In this document: piece after piece, positions 1-8,395 of the stretch
Position numbering within the stretch: the first letter of the stretch is position 1
How the letters are laid out: each line of letters begins with the position of its first letter
Assembly: GCA_011390385.1 (NCBI GenBank)
Contig: JAABSN010000023.1
Span: 1 to 27,503, forward strand
Direction: 5' to 3'
Length of the DNA: 27,503 nucleotides
Origin: Thioalkalivibrio nitratireducens
Lineage (GTDB): Bacteria; Pseudomonadota; Gammaproteobacteria; Ectothiorhodospirales; Ectothiorhodospiraceae
Notes under the pieces: generated by a model
The model's input: only the letters and a program-made list of their open reading frames with translations
The model's database searches: none
What the model was told of the DNA's origin: nothing
Position numbers and translations under genes: made by a program

Positions 1-606
1 CCCGGCGGCATCGGTCCACACCCCACGCCCTTCTGCCGCCGCCGGGAAAAACGATTGCCGGCGCTGCCCGGTCTGCGGCGACGGCATTGCCGGACCCACC
101 GAAGGCTGCGCGAGTGGCCATAGCGGTTCCAGCGCATCCGCAAGCCGACAATGACCATGGCGCGTATCCAGCGGCAGGTTCGTTTCGATCAGGATCAGGT
201 GCTCCCCGGCAACCACGCCTCCCAGCCGCTCGGCCAACACCGCGGTGGATTCGCGCCGCCGATGTATGGCCCGGTCGCGCGGCGCCCCGACTCCCCCCAT
301 ACGCTGTAGACGCGAGCGGAGAGCTTCTGCCCGCGTCGCCGGCTCGGTGGCGCCAGGTCTGGACTCGCGCGGCACGATCGGAGGAGATTCCACGCCTCCA
401 CCGTGCGTCGGTACCTCAGCAGCCTGCCGGCTCTGGGCCACTTCTGCTGCAGTTCGGGCACCCGAGTCCCACAGGCTGCCAGCCAACTCGGCCGCATCGG
501 CAACCAGATCGACGCCGGTCCGGAGCCCCTTCGCATCAGCGGTGGTCGCGGTGCCGTCAGCCCCTGCCTGACGACGGAGCAGGTCAAGCCGGTTCTTGAG
601 ATTCAT
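1..606 (-). CDS. YprB/MrfB-like ribonuclease H-fold exonuclease, N-terminal part (runs off window)
   Basis: An open frame of 202 codons runs from an ATG at 606 to the left edge without a stop, so the C-terminal part is missing. It begins MNLKNRLDLLRRQAG, a start I recognise from proteins encoded next to YprA-type helicases. About 135 residues in comes ERLGGVVAGEHLILIETNLP, the segment that normally precedes the RNase H-like exonuclease domain. That domain, with its DxE catalytic motif, should lie just beyond position 1, so the catalytic residues cannot be checked here. The start lies inside the helicase gene (584-606, 23-bp overlap), which implies translational coupling. In Bacillus subtilis the equivalent pair MrfA/MrfB acts in mitomycin C repair, and a DNA repair role here is inferred from that. 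Residues 20-110 look low in complexity and poorly conserved. Confidence 0.72.
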   Translation of the reverse strand, partial: MNLKNRLDLLRRQAGADGTATTADAKGLRTGVDLVADAAELAGSLWDSGARTAAEVAQSRQAAEVPTHGGGVESPPIVPRESRPGATEPATRAEALRSRLQRMGGVGAPRDRAIHRRRESTAVLAERLGGVVAGEHLILIETNLPLDTRHGHCRLADALEPLWPLAQPSVGPAMPSPQTGQRRQSFFPAAAEGRGVWTDAAG

Positions 607-2992
607 CGCCGCGGAACTGCGCGAGCACTGTCAGCGCTGCCGTCTTCGGGGAAAACCCGCGCACCTCGTCGGACACCAGGATCGGGCCGACGCAGGCAGG
701 GCAGCCATGTCTGCATTCACAGTCGCGAATCAACCGGACCGCACCCGCTACAACCTGATCGCGCTGTTCGTAGAGCGGCTCGGCCAGTCCCACACCCCCC
801 GGATAGTTATCGTAGAGGAACACCGCCGGGCGGAAACGCGTCTCGTGCTCCGGATCCTGTTCGGCGCCATCTGCGCTGCGCATCTGTCCGCGGCCGTCGG
901 CACCCACGGTCGCAAACCAGCGGGCGTCGCCGTCGCCCACTGCGCGGCCGATATCCTGCGGCTCGGACATTGCGAGCAGCGCCGCCACGTGGTGCATCGC
1001 GTAGGCCGCACCGAGGAAGCCATCCAGCGCCTGCTGCCGATTCGGAAAACCCTGTGCAAGCACCTCGGGCGCGACCTCCCACCACACGGCGGTCGTGTGC
1101 ATCTCCTGATCCGGCAGATCGATGTTGCCGTAGCCGATATTCTCGTGGCTGTAATAGCGGATCTTCTTGTACCCGGGAACACGCCGCACCAGATGCACCT
1201 CGCCGTGCGCGGTCTCGGTGCGCCGGTCCTGACGGTGCTCGAAGCGGTCCAGGATCTTCAACCGCGTGTAGTCGATCGCATCGGTGTAATAGTCGACCTC
1301 GGTCCGGGTCACGAAGGCCTTGCGCCCGGCCCAGTCCAGCCGCTCGACCTGCCACGTCTGCGCCTGCACCATGTAGATCGCGCCCTCGTACAGGGTCTCC
1401 GCGGCGCTGGAGAAGTCGACCTCGGCGATGATCTCCCTGCGACCGCCGGTGGTGTCTACCACCACGAAGTTGCCCTCCGCCACCGAGCGCAGGCTCACGC
1501 TCTGCGCCGGATAGCTGTCCTCGGTCCAGTGCCAGGTATCGTCCTCGCGGTGCAACACACCGTTCTCCTCGAGATACCCGAGCAGTTCCTCCAGGTTCTC
1601 CCTTCCGAACCGGTCGCCGCGCCGGAACGGCAACTCGAAGGCCGCGCAGCGCACGTGGTCGAGCAGGATCAAGAGCTGGTCCGGGTCGATGCGTGCGTGT
1701 TCCGGCGAACTGCCGAGGAAGAAGTCCGGGTTGCGGATGATGTACTGGTCCAGCGGCTGGCTGCTCGCAATCAGGACCCCCAGCGATGGGCGCAAGCGTC
1801 GTCCGGCACGACCGAGGCGTTGCCAGGTCGCCGCGATCGTGCCCGGGTAGCCGTTCAGCACACATACGTCGAGGCTGCCGATGTCGACACCCAGCTCCAG
1901 TGCCGAGGTCGCGACCACGCAGTCGACGTTCCCGGCACGCAGCGCCCTTTCGGTCTCGCGCCGCTGCCCGGGCAGGTAGCCGCCGCGGTAGGCCGCGACT
2001 CTTGCCGGCTTGCGCGGATCGGCATCGAACACGTCCTTCAGGTACCTTGTCAGCACCTCGACCATCAGCCGCGATTGCGCAAACACGATGGTCTTCAGTC
2101 CGCTTTTCACCGCCATGCGGGCGATGCGCGTCGCCTGCGAGCGGGCCGACGCGCGAATGCCGAGGTCGGCGTTCACGACCGGCGGGTTCCACAGAAACAG
2201 GTGGCGCTCCCCGGCCGGCGCTCCGCTCTCGGTGATCGCAGTCACCGGATCGCCAATCAGCCCCTCTGCCAGTTCCGCCGGATTCGCGATGGTCGCCGAA
2301 CTGAGCACGAACACCGGGTCCGAACCGTAGAAACGGCAGACGCGCCGCAACCGGCGGATCACGTTCGCGACGTGCGAGCCGAACACGCCGCGGTAGCTGT
2401 GCATCTCGTCGATCACCACGAAACGCAGACTTTCGAAGAACTGCGCCCACTTGGTGTGATGCGGCAACACGCCCTGGTGCAGCATATCGGGGTTGGAGAC
2501 GACGATGTCGCCCTTGGTGCGCACCGCCTTGCGGGCGTCGCCCGGGGTATCGCCGTCGAAGGTGAACGCGCGGATGCCGAGCCCGCCCGCCTCGTTCAGT
2601 TCCGCCAACTCCGCGACCTGGTCCTGCGACAGCGCCTTGGTCGGAAACAGGTACAGTGCCTTGGAGCGGTCCTGCATTGCGGCCTGCAATACAGGCAGGT
2701 TGTAACAGAGCGTCTTGCCCGAGGCGGTAGGCGTAACCACCACGGTGTGCCGGCTCGCGGTGATCGCGTCCCAGGCTTCGCGCTGGTGGCTGTACAGTTC
2801 GCCGATACCCCGGGACCGCAGCGCCGAAGCGATGCGCGGATCGAGTTCGGAAGGCAGCGGCAGCATCCGCGCGGGACGTTCGGGAAGCACCACGCTGCCG
2901 GTTATCCGTCCCTTGTAACGGCCCTCGAGGCGACGCACCATCTGCCGCACCGGGTCATCAGCCCCGATGCCTGCCCTGACCGCTTCTGCCAT
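584..2992 (-). CDS. DEAD/DEAH-type DNA helicase of the YprA/MrfA (DUF1998) family
   Basis: This is a superfamily 2 helicase of about 802 residues. Counting from an upstream GTG at 2998, visible motifs are Walker A TPTASGKT (89-96), motif II DEMH (197-200), motif III SAT (234-236) and motif VI QRLGRAGR (393-400). The C-terminus carries four cysteines (C760, C762, C766, C769) in the pattern CxCxxxCxxC. This matches the zinc-binding site of the DUF1998 domain in MrfA. The family unwinds DNA 3' to 5' and in B. subtilis works with the nuclease MrfB in repair of mitomycin lesions. The gene for that kind of partner overlaps its 3' end here. I prefer the ATG at 2992 because a GAGG lies 9 bases upstream; the GTG at 2998 would add two residues. 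Motif II reads DEMH instead of DEAH, which is within the family's variation. Confidence 0.93.
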   Translation of the reverse strand: MAEAVRAGIGADDPVRQMVRRLEGRYKGRITGSVVLPERPARMLPLPSELDPRIASALRSRGIGELYSHQREAWDAITASRHTVVVTPTASGKTLCYNLPVLQAAMQDRSKALYLFPTKALSQDQVAELAELNEAGGLGIRAFTFDGDTPGDARKAVRTKGDIVVSNPDMLHQGVLPHHTKWAQFFESLRFVVIDEMHSYRGVFGSHVANVIRRLRRVCRFYGSDPVFVLSSATIANPAELAEGLIGDPVTAITESGAPAGERHLFLWNPPVVNADLGIRASARSQATRIARMAVKSGLKTIVFAQSRLMVEVLTRYLKDVFDADPRKPARVAAYRGGYLPGQRRETERALRAGNVDCVVATSALELGVDIGSLDVCVLNGYPGTIAATWQRLGRAGRRLRPSLGVLIASSQPLDQYIIRNPDFFLGSSPEHARIDPDQLLILLDHVRCAAFELPFRRGDRFGRENLEELLGYLEENGVLHREDDTWHWTEDSYPAQSVSLRSVAEGNFVVVDTTGGRREIIAEVDFSSAAETLYEGAIYMVQAQTWQVERLDWAGRKAFVTRTEVDYYTDAIDYTRLKILDRFEHRQDRRTETAHGEVHLVRRVPGYKKIRYYSHENIGYGNIDLPDQEMHTTAVWWEVAPEVLAQGFPNRQQALDGFLGAAYAMHHVAALLAMSEPQDIGRAVGDGDARWFATVGADGRGQMRSADGAEQDPEHETRFRPAVFLYDNYPGGVGLAEPLYEQRDQVVAGAVRLIRDCECRHGCPACVGPILVSDEVRGFSPKTAALTVLAQFRGDESQEPA

Positions 2993-3040
2993 TACCACCT
3001 GCCTCGCTTTCGCTACCGTTGCCGCAGGTCCGGGGCATTG

Positions 3041-3086
3041 AACGGGTCCTGAGGGGAGCCCCCCAGCCCGTCAATGCGAACCCGTT
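3041..3086 (-). terminator. Possible hairpin after the lactate permease gene
   Basis: Read on the minus strand, AACGGGT directly at the permease stop codon pairs with ACCCGTT 32 bases later. An inner GGGG/CCCC pairing sits in between. There is no clear run of T after the stem, so this may only be an RNA-stabilising hairpin or chance. Confidence 0.25.
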
Positions 3087-4854
3087 ACGCCATCGCGGGC
3101 GAGCGACCTCGGTTCAGGTACATGAACAGCAGGAAGGCGAAGACGATCGCAACCCACGCGACGTACCAGTAAGTGGCTGCATAGATGATCGCCATACCCA
3201 GTGCACCGGCGGCCAGCACGTAATAGGTCATCGGTATCAGTGCCTTGCGGATCAGGTCACCCTCCCGCCCGATCAGACCAACGGTGGCCGAGGCTGCCAC
3301 CACGTTATGCACACAGATCATGTTGCCGGCGGCTCCACCGACGGCCTGCAGTGCCACGACGAAGGCCGCCTGGTTGGCATTCAAGTCGATCTGCACGGCT
3401 GTCGCGAACTGGAACAACGAGAACATCATGTTGCTGACCGTGTTCGATCCGGCAATGAACGCGCCCAGCGCCCCGATGATCGGCGAGAACATGGGCCAGG
3501 CCGAGCCTGACACTGCGGACACCCCCTCGGCCAACACCAGCGGCATGGAGGCATAGGCCGAGGCCTGTCCCGACTGGATGAACACCTGGACCATCGGTAC
3601 CGCAAAGAGAAGGGCCACGCTCGCACCAACGATCGTCTTGCCCGACTGCCCCCAGGCCCGGGCGTAGGCACCCCTCTCCCGATACATCTTGTGCAGGAAG
3701 TACGTCACGATCGACGCCACCAGCAGCACCGCTCCGGGAAGGTACAGCGGCTGCGACGAAGTGTTGATGTTGGTGCCGAAAATGCCGGCCCAGGACAGCG
3801 TCATCTCCGGGGAACGCAGGAATGCGGTCACCGGCTCGACGGTGCGGGTGATCACCAGCAGGGCCACCACGACGATGTAGGGAACGAGTGCCTGAAACAT
3901 GGTAATCGCGGCACCCTGGCGCACCGGGTCAGGCTGGTCCTGAAAACGGCTGATCCACTCGGGTTCCCACTTGCTGCGCTCCTCGAACTGGAAAGTGTCC
4001 TTCGGCACGAGAAAGCCGCGCTTGGCCGCGGTGACGGTAATGGCGAGACCGACGAGACCGCCGACGATGGATGGGAACTCCGGACCCAGCAGCCACGCCA
4101 CGAGCAGATAGGGGATGGTGAAGGCGAAACCGGCAAGCAACGCGAATTTCCACGCTTTCAGACCCTCGCGGAAGGAGCGGGACTTGCCGAAGAAGCGTGT
4201 CAGCATGCCGACCATGATCAGCGGGATCAGGAAGCCGACCAGGGTATGAAGAAAGGCCACGTTCACACCGATCTGCAACAGGTAATCGGCAAAGGCAACG
4301 TCGCCGATATGCCCTTCGACGATTTCCTGCCCCGAAAGTCCGGCATTGACACCAACGAGAATCGGGGTCCCCACCGCGCCGAAGGAGACCGGAGTGGACT
4401 GGATGATCAACGCCGAGAGCACGGCAGCCATCGCCGGGAAGCCGATTGCCACGAGCAACGGAGCCGCGACGGCAGCCGGCGTGCCGAATCCCGCCGAACC
4501 CTCGATCAGGGCCCCGAACATCCAGGCGATGATGATCGCCTGGATGCGCCGGTCCGGTGAGATGTCGGTGAATCCCTGCCGCAGCGTCTGCAGCGCGCCG
4601 CTCTCGCGCATGGTGTAAAGCAGCAGGATTGCACCGAAGACGATGAACAGGATGTTGAGCGCCGTGATCACGCCGTGGACACTGGCTGCGGCCACCACCA
4701 GGAAGTCCGTACGCCAGAACAGCAGCGCGATCGCCACCGTGACCACGTAGGCCAGAGGCATCGCATGTTTGGCTGGCCAACGCAGAACGACCAGGAACAG
4801 AAACACCGTGAGCACTGGCATCAAGGCCAGCAGGAACAGGATACCCAGGTTCAT
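3085..4854 (-). CDS. lldP: L-lactate permease (LctP/LldP family)
   Basis: This 589-residue polytopic inner-membrane protein has hydrophobic segments spread over its whole length, beginning immediately with [20 protein letters not shown]. The order of segments and conserved stretches such as [21 protein letters not shown] and [14 protein letters not shown] identify the lactate permease family (TC 2.A.14). This family imports lactate, and often glycolate, with protons. The length is slightly above the roughly 550 residues of the E. coli protein. The ATG at 4854 has an AAGGAG seven bases upstream. It is the last gene after lutABC in the same direction, separated from lutC by 132 bases. That gap may contain a secondary promoter or processing site, but I see no clear one. 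The context makes L-lactate the likely substrate. Confidence 0.93.
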   Translation of the reverse strand: MNLGILFLLALMPVLTVFLFLVVLRWPAKHAMPLAYVVTVAIALLFWRTDFLVVAAASVHGVITALNILFIVFGAILLLYTMRESGALQTLRQGFTDISPDRRIQAIIIAWMFGALIEGSAGFGTPAAVAAPLLVAIGFPAMAAVLSALIIQSTPVSFGAVGTPILVGVNAGLSGQEIVEGHIGDVAFADYLLQIGVNVAFLHTLVGFLIPLIMVGMLTRFFGKSRSFREGLKAWKFALLAGFAFTIPYLLVAWLLGPEFPSIVGGLVGLAITVTAAKRGFLVPKDTFQFEERSKWEPEWISRFQDQPDPVRQGAAITMFQALVPYIVVVALLVITRTVEPVTAFLRSPEMTLSWAGIFGTNINTSSQPLYLPGAVLLVASIVTYFLHKMYRERGAYARAWGQSGKTIVGASVALLFAVPMVQVFIQSGQASAYASMPLVLAEGVSAVSGSAWPMFSPIIGALGAFIAGSNTVSNMMFSLFQFATAVQIDLNANQAAFVVALQAVGGAAGNMICVHNVVAASATVGLIGREGDLIRKALIPMTYYVLAAGALGMAIIYAATYWYVAWVAIVFAFLLFMYLNRGRSPAMA

Positions 4855-4986
4855 GAAAGTGCTCCTTTTCTAATTATTGGTTGCGGCATTCGTCGAGTCT
4901 GCCGGGATGCATGCACGGTGCCCCGCCGTCAGGCACGTGGCTCCACTCGAATATGCACGCACCTGCCTGGGCTGCACCCATCCCTG

Positions 4987-5640
4987 CTAGTGGGCCAGCA
5001 GCACGTGCAGGCTGCGCGGGCCATGAGCACCGAGCTGGATCGTCAGTTCGATGTCCGCGGTACGTGATGGCCCGGTTATCACGTTCACGGTTCTTGGCCA
5101 ACCCTGGTTGCCCCGCTCCCGCAACGCTGCCCACACCGGCTCCAGATGCGGCACGAGATCCTCGGCGCGCAGCACCACGATGTGGTGGTCGGGGAGGAAG
5201 TTCAGCGACGTCGGGTTCTCGGGTCCGGACAGCAGGACCAGACTGCCGTTCTCCGCCACGCCATGCCACGCCAGACTGACACCGACGAGATCCTTGCCCC
5301 GGGTCGGGCCGAAATCAGCCTGAATGCCTGCCGCCGCCCAGTCCAGCGACTCCAGCGATGGAGCGACCACCACCTCTGGAGCCAGCCCATGCCCGGAGAG
5401 ATAGCCCGCCACGGCTCCAGGCACTTCGGCCAATTCCGTGACCTCGCTCATCGTTCCGGAGACTTTTTCCAGTCCAGCCCGGAACACCTGTGACAGGGAT
5501 CCCTCCGGCAGCGTGGGAAGCAATGGCGGGCTGTCGGTTGCACCGCTGCGCGCGTCCAGTGCCCGTCGCGCATCTTCGCCCAACGGGCCGCGCCCGAGCC
5601 CCCGGCGGATCGCTGCCAGCACGGTCTCACGCCCGGTCAC
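4987..5640 (-). CDS. lutC: LutC-type lactate utilisation protein (LUD domain)
   Basis: This 217-residue cytosolic protein has the LUD fold. The family signature TGPSRTADIE is at about residues 189-198, close to the C-terminus, as in LutC/YkgG proteins. It is the third subunit of the LutABC complex, which oxidises L-lactate to pyruvate. It has no cysteine clusters of its own. The start is a GTG at 5640 that overlaps the lutB stop as GTGA (5637-5640), so translation is probably coupled. The first 35 residues are variable, as usual in this family. Confidence 0.9.
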   Translation of the reverse strand: MTGRETVLAAIRRGLGRGPLGEDARRALDARSGATDSPPLLPTLPEGSLSQVFRAGLEKVSGTMSEVTELAEVPGAVAGYLSGHGLAPEVVVAPSLESLDWAAAGIQADFGPTRGKDLVGVSLAWHGVAENGSLVLLSGPENPTSLNFLPDHHIVVLRAEDLVPHLEPVWAALRERGNQGWPRTVNVITGPSRTADIELTIQLGAHGPRSLHVLLAH

Positions 5641-7067
5641 CGGTTGCGCTCCCGTTGCTGGCGTTTCCAGACAGCCATGAAAGTCTCGCCCTGGGGCGCG
5701 GGCAGATCGCGACCACCCTTGAACCAGCTACCGGCCAGCGGCATGCGCGTGAAACGCCCCTTGCGGCCCGCAAGCAGCGCGAGCATCCGTGCCTGTACGC
5801 GCGTGCCCAACCGGTAGATTCGCGGATGCGAAGTGAACCAGACCCAGGCCGCCAGGCCCCAGCGCAGCGGTTTCAGGCCGAGACGCAGCTGGTACTCGCG
5901 ATGGCGCAGGGTGCGCAGCAGGTCCGGCAGTGGAATCCGGACCGGACAGACCTCGGCACAGTGGCCGTTCAACGTGCAGGCGTTGGGCAGATTGCCCGCC
6001 TCCTTCAGGCCGACGCTGAGTGGCGTCAGCACCGAACCCATGGGACCGGGGTACACCCAGCCATAGGCATGGCCGCCGATCGCGCCGTAAACGGGGCAGT
6101 GGTTCATGCAGGCGCCGCAACGGATGCAGCGAAGCATCTCGCGGAACTCGTCCGCCAGCATCGACGAACGGCCGCTGTCGACCAGCACCACGTGATACTC
6201 CTCGGGGCCATCGCTGTCACCCGATCGCTTCGGCCCTGTGCTGAAGGTCGTGTAGGTCGTCAGATCCTGGCCGGTTGCGCTGCGGGCCAGCAGCCGCAGC
6301 AGCGTCGTGGCGTCCTCGGCCGTGGGCACAACCTTCTCGATACCCGCCGTCACGATGTGAACGCGGGGCAGCGAACAGGTGAGGTCACCATTGCCCTCGT
6401 TGGTCACGATCACGCTGGTTCCGGAGTCTGCGATCAGGAAATTCGCACCGGTAATCCCGACGTCGGCCGCAAGATACTTTGCGCGAAGCACCTGCCGCGC
6501 CTCGTTCACCATCTCCGGAACCTCGGAAAGCTTCCGACTCAAACCGTATTTCTGGTGATTTTCGTGGAACAGGTCGGCGATCTGTCCGCGGGTCTTGTGC
6601 ACCGCAGGAACGATGATGTGGCTGGGTGGTTCGTGCGCGAGCTGGATGATGTACTCACCGAGATCGGTCTCCACGACCTCGAAACCGGCCTCTTCGAGCG
6701 CGCCATTGACGCCCACCTCTTCACCCACCATGGACTTGCCCTTGGTGATCATCTTCGCGCCGGCGGCACGACAGATGTCGACCACGATCCGGCGCGCATC
6801 CTCGGCACTGGGGGCCCAATGCACCTTGCCGCCACTGCGCTCGACTGCGTCAGCATAGCGCTCGAGATAATGGTCGAGATGTTCCAGCGTATGATTCTTG
6901 ATCGCAACCGCCCGGTCGCGCAGGGCATCGAACTCGGGCAGGCCGGCGACGGCCCTGGCCCGTTTCACCGCAAATCCGTCCTTGGCACGGTTCAACGCCA
7001 CCTGCAGGGTCTCGTCCTTCAGTGCCCTGACGGAGCGCTCCTTGAATGCGTGGCTCATCGACTGCAT
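5637..7067 (-). CDS. lutB: LutB-type iron-sulfur lactate utilisation protein
   Basis: This 476-residue protein combines an N-terminal LUD domain (roughly 60-290) with a ferredoxin-like domain. The first cluster motif, CIRCGACMNHCP, has cysteines at 314, 317, 320 and 324. A second motif, CTLNGHCAEVCP, has cysteines at 364, 370 and 374. These are the expected [4Fe-4S] ligands for passing electrons from lactate oxidation. The gene lies between lutA and lutC with overlaps on both sides: 1 base with lutA (TGATG) and 4 bases with lutC. The ATG at 7067 is used here. A second ATG three codons later (7058) gives MSHAFKERS, which is nearer to the usual family start, and either is possible. Confidence 0.93.
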   Translation of the reverse strand: MQSMSHAFKERSVRALKDETLQVALNRAKDGFAVKRARAVAGLPEFDALRDRAVAIKNHTLEHLDHYLERYADAVERSGGKVHWAPSAEDARRIVVDICRAAGAKMITKGKSMVGEEVGVNGALEEAGFEVVETDLGEYIIQLAHEPPSHIIVPAVHKTRGQIADLFHENHQKYGLSRKLSEVPEMVNEARQVLRAKYLAADVGITGANFLIADSGTSVIVTNEGNGDLTCSLPRVHIVTAGIEKVVPTAEDATTLLRLLARSATGQDLTTYTTFSTGPKRSGDSDGPEEYHVVLVDSGRSSMLADEFREMLRCIRCGACMNHCPVYGAIGGHAYGWVYPGPMGSVLTPLSVGLKEAGNLPNACTLNGHCAEVCPVRIPLPDLLRTLRHREYQLRLGLKPLRWGLAAWVWFTSHPRIYRLGTRVQARMLALLAGRKGRFTRMPLAGSWFKGGRDLPAPQGETFMAVWKRQQRERNR

Positions 7068-7882
7068 CAGCGCGACCCCCCCGCCGAACCGGGCGGATCT
7101 CCAAGCCCCGGCAAATCGGCCATGCCCGCCAAGACCTCGGCAACGTGGTAGACGTGGACATGACCCCCCTCGCGCCCAAGACGCCCTGCGATGTTGAGCA
7201 GACAGCCGAGGTCCCCACCCAGCACTACATCGGCGCCGGTCGCCGTGATCGCGGCAGCCTTGTCGGCAACCATCCGGCCGGAGATTTCCGGGTATTTCAC
7301 GCAGAAGGTGCCACCAAAACCGCAGCAGACTTCCGAATTCTCCATTTCGCGCAGATCCAGCCCATCGACGCTGGCCAGAAGCCGGCGCGGCTGCGCCTTG
7401 ATGCCCATTGCCCGCAACCCGTGGCAGCTGTCGTGATAGGTGACCACCCGGCCGAACGATGCCTGCACCGTGTTCATGCCTCGGACATCGGTCAGAAAGG
7501 AAATCAGCTCGTGCGTCCTGCCCGCCATGGCTTCAGCGCGCCGCTGCCAGCCGGGCTCCGAAGTGAACAGACGCGGATAGTCGCGCAGCATGCCGGCACA
7601 GGATCCGGAAGGCACGACGACATAATCGAATTGCTCGAAAGCCTCGATGGTATGCCGTGCGGTCTTCGCGGCACCGGCGAGATCCCCGTTATTGTACGAA
7701 GGTTGTCCGCAACAGGTCTGGGTCTGCGGCACATCGACGATGCAACCGGCCTTCTCCAGCAGCGCGACGGCCGCAAGGCCGACATTGGGGCGATAGATAT
7801 CGGCAAGGCAGGTGACGAACAAACCCACTCTCGGGTGCCTGGTGTATTCGGAAGCCGCGGACATTTCCGTGCTGGTGCTCAT
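7067..7882 (-). CDS. lutA: LutA-type lactate utilisation protein (two cysteine-rich CCG domains)
   Basis: This 271-residue protein contains two cysteine-rich CCG domains of the kind found in heterodisulfide reductase and glycolate oxidase subunits. The first has TCCGQPSYNNG with CCG at 57-59. The second has YHDSCH (149-154) followed by VCCGFGGTFCVKYP with CCG at 186-188. These bind iron-sulfur clusters in the LutABC L-lactate oxidising complex. It is the first gene of the operon and its stop overlaps the lutB start by one base. The ATG at 7882 has no convincing ribosome binding site. A second ATG at 7864 (residue 7) would also give a family-typical protein. The tail after about residue 240 is longer than usual and rich in Gly and Pro. 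Confidence 0.93.
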   Translation of the reverse strand: MSTSTEMSAASEYTRHPRVGLFVTCLADIYRPNVGLAAVALLEKAGCIVDVPQTQTCCGQPSYNNGDLAGAAKTARHTIEAFEQFDYVVVPSGSCAGMLRDYPRLFTSEPGWQRRAEAMAGRTHELISFLTDVRGMNTVQASFGRVVTYHDSCHGLRAMGIKAQPRRLLASVDGLDLREMENSEVCCGFGGTFCVKYPEISGRMVADKAAAITATGADVVLGGDLGCLLNIAGRLGREGGHVHVYHVAEVLAGMADLPGLGDPPGSAGGSR

Positions 7883-8117
7883 GGATGGAACGCGACGAAG
7901 CCGATTCGCCCCTCGGGCTGAAGGGGCACCGCGGGCGTGGCTGCAGAGGTATGCGTATCTGGAATCATTTGCCGGACATTGGCCTGATCGGTCCGAACTT
8001 TATAGCCGATATGGAAACCATCCGAAAGCGCACCGAGCAAATTTTGTTGTCGCGAAGGGTCGGCTGGACCATGCGCCACCGGTTGCGAGGTCCTGGCAGC
8101 CTGTCGGACTTGGGCTG
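7883..8117. promoter_or_regulatory. Upstream region of the lut operon
   Basis: These 235 bases separate lutA from palindromic element A and must hold the lut promoter unless transcription starts inside the element. On the minus strand an AT-rich patch around 7995-8010 includes GCTATAAAG, a plausible -10 region. A short perfect palindrome, TCGGTCCGA, lies beside it at 7988-7996 and could be an operator half-site pair. No regulator gene of the LutR/LldR type is adjacent. Function is inferred only. Confidence 0.25.
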
Positions 8118-8389
8118 CTAGTGTCCTGTCACACGTCTAATGGCGTCTTCAGCGAGGCGAGAAGCGGTCAGATGCAAGGCACTTGCCCGCCGAGGTAGCC
8201 ACTCTACCTCAAGGGCAAGTAACGCCGCAGATGGCCGCTTCTCGCCTCGCCCGAAGGGAGCCCCCGAGCGACGCCAGCGCGGCGTTGCAGCGCTTGACAA
8301 TGGAATGGCCATTGCGCTGCGCGCTGCGCCTGGCCCTGACGCCGCTCGGGGGCTCTGAAGACGTCATTAGACGCGTGACAGGACACTAG
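8118..8389. mobile_element. Element A: 272-bp nested palindromic MITE-like element
   Basis: The ends are inverted repeats of 35 bp (8118-8152 and 8355-8389) with two mismatches, beginning CTAGTGTCCTGTCAC. Inside are two large hairpins. Hairpin 1 (8153-8249) has an outer 15-bp stem CGAGGCGAGAAGCGG/CCGCTTCTCGCCTCG. It also has a perfect 8-bp stem ACTTGCCC/GGGCAAGT (8181-8188/8213-8220) and a perfect 7-bp stem GAGGTAG/CTACCTC (8192-8198/8204-8210). Hairpin 2 (8258-8355) is closed by the 13-bp perfect stem GAGCCCCCGAGCG/CGCTCGGGGGCTC. There is no coding sequence or transposase. The element ends six bases before the next gene start. Its core is homologous to element B at 22756-22920. A non-autonomous mobile element is the best guess; a structured RNA gene is the alternative. 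Confidence 0.7.
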
Positions 8390-8395
8390 TGCGCC

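Noticed and set aside
596..3052. A very long plus-strand open frame opposite the helicase gene
   Set aside because: It is the GC-driven shadow of the helicase codons; it contains no recognisable motif, while the minus strand has all helicase motifs.
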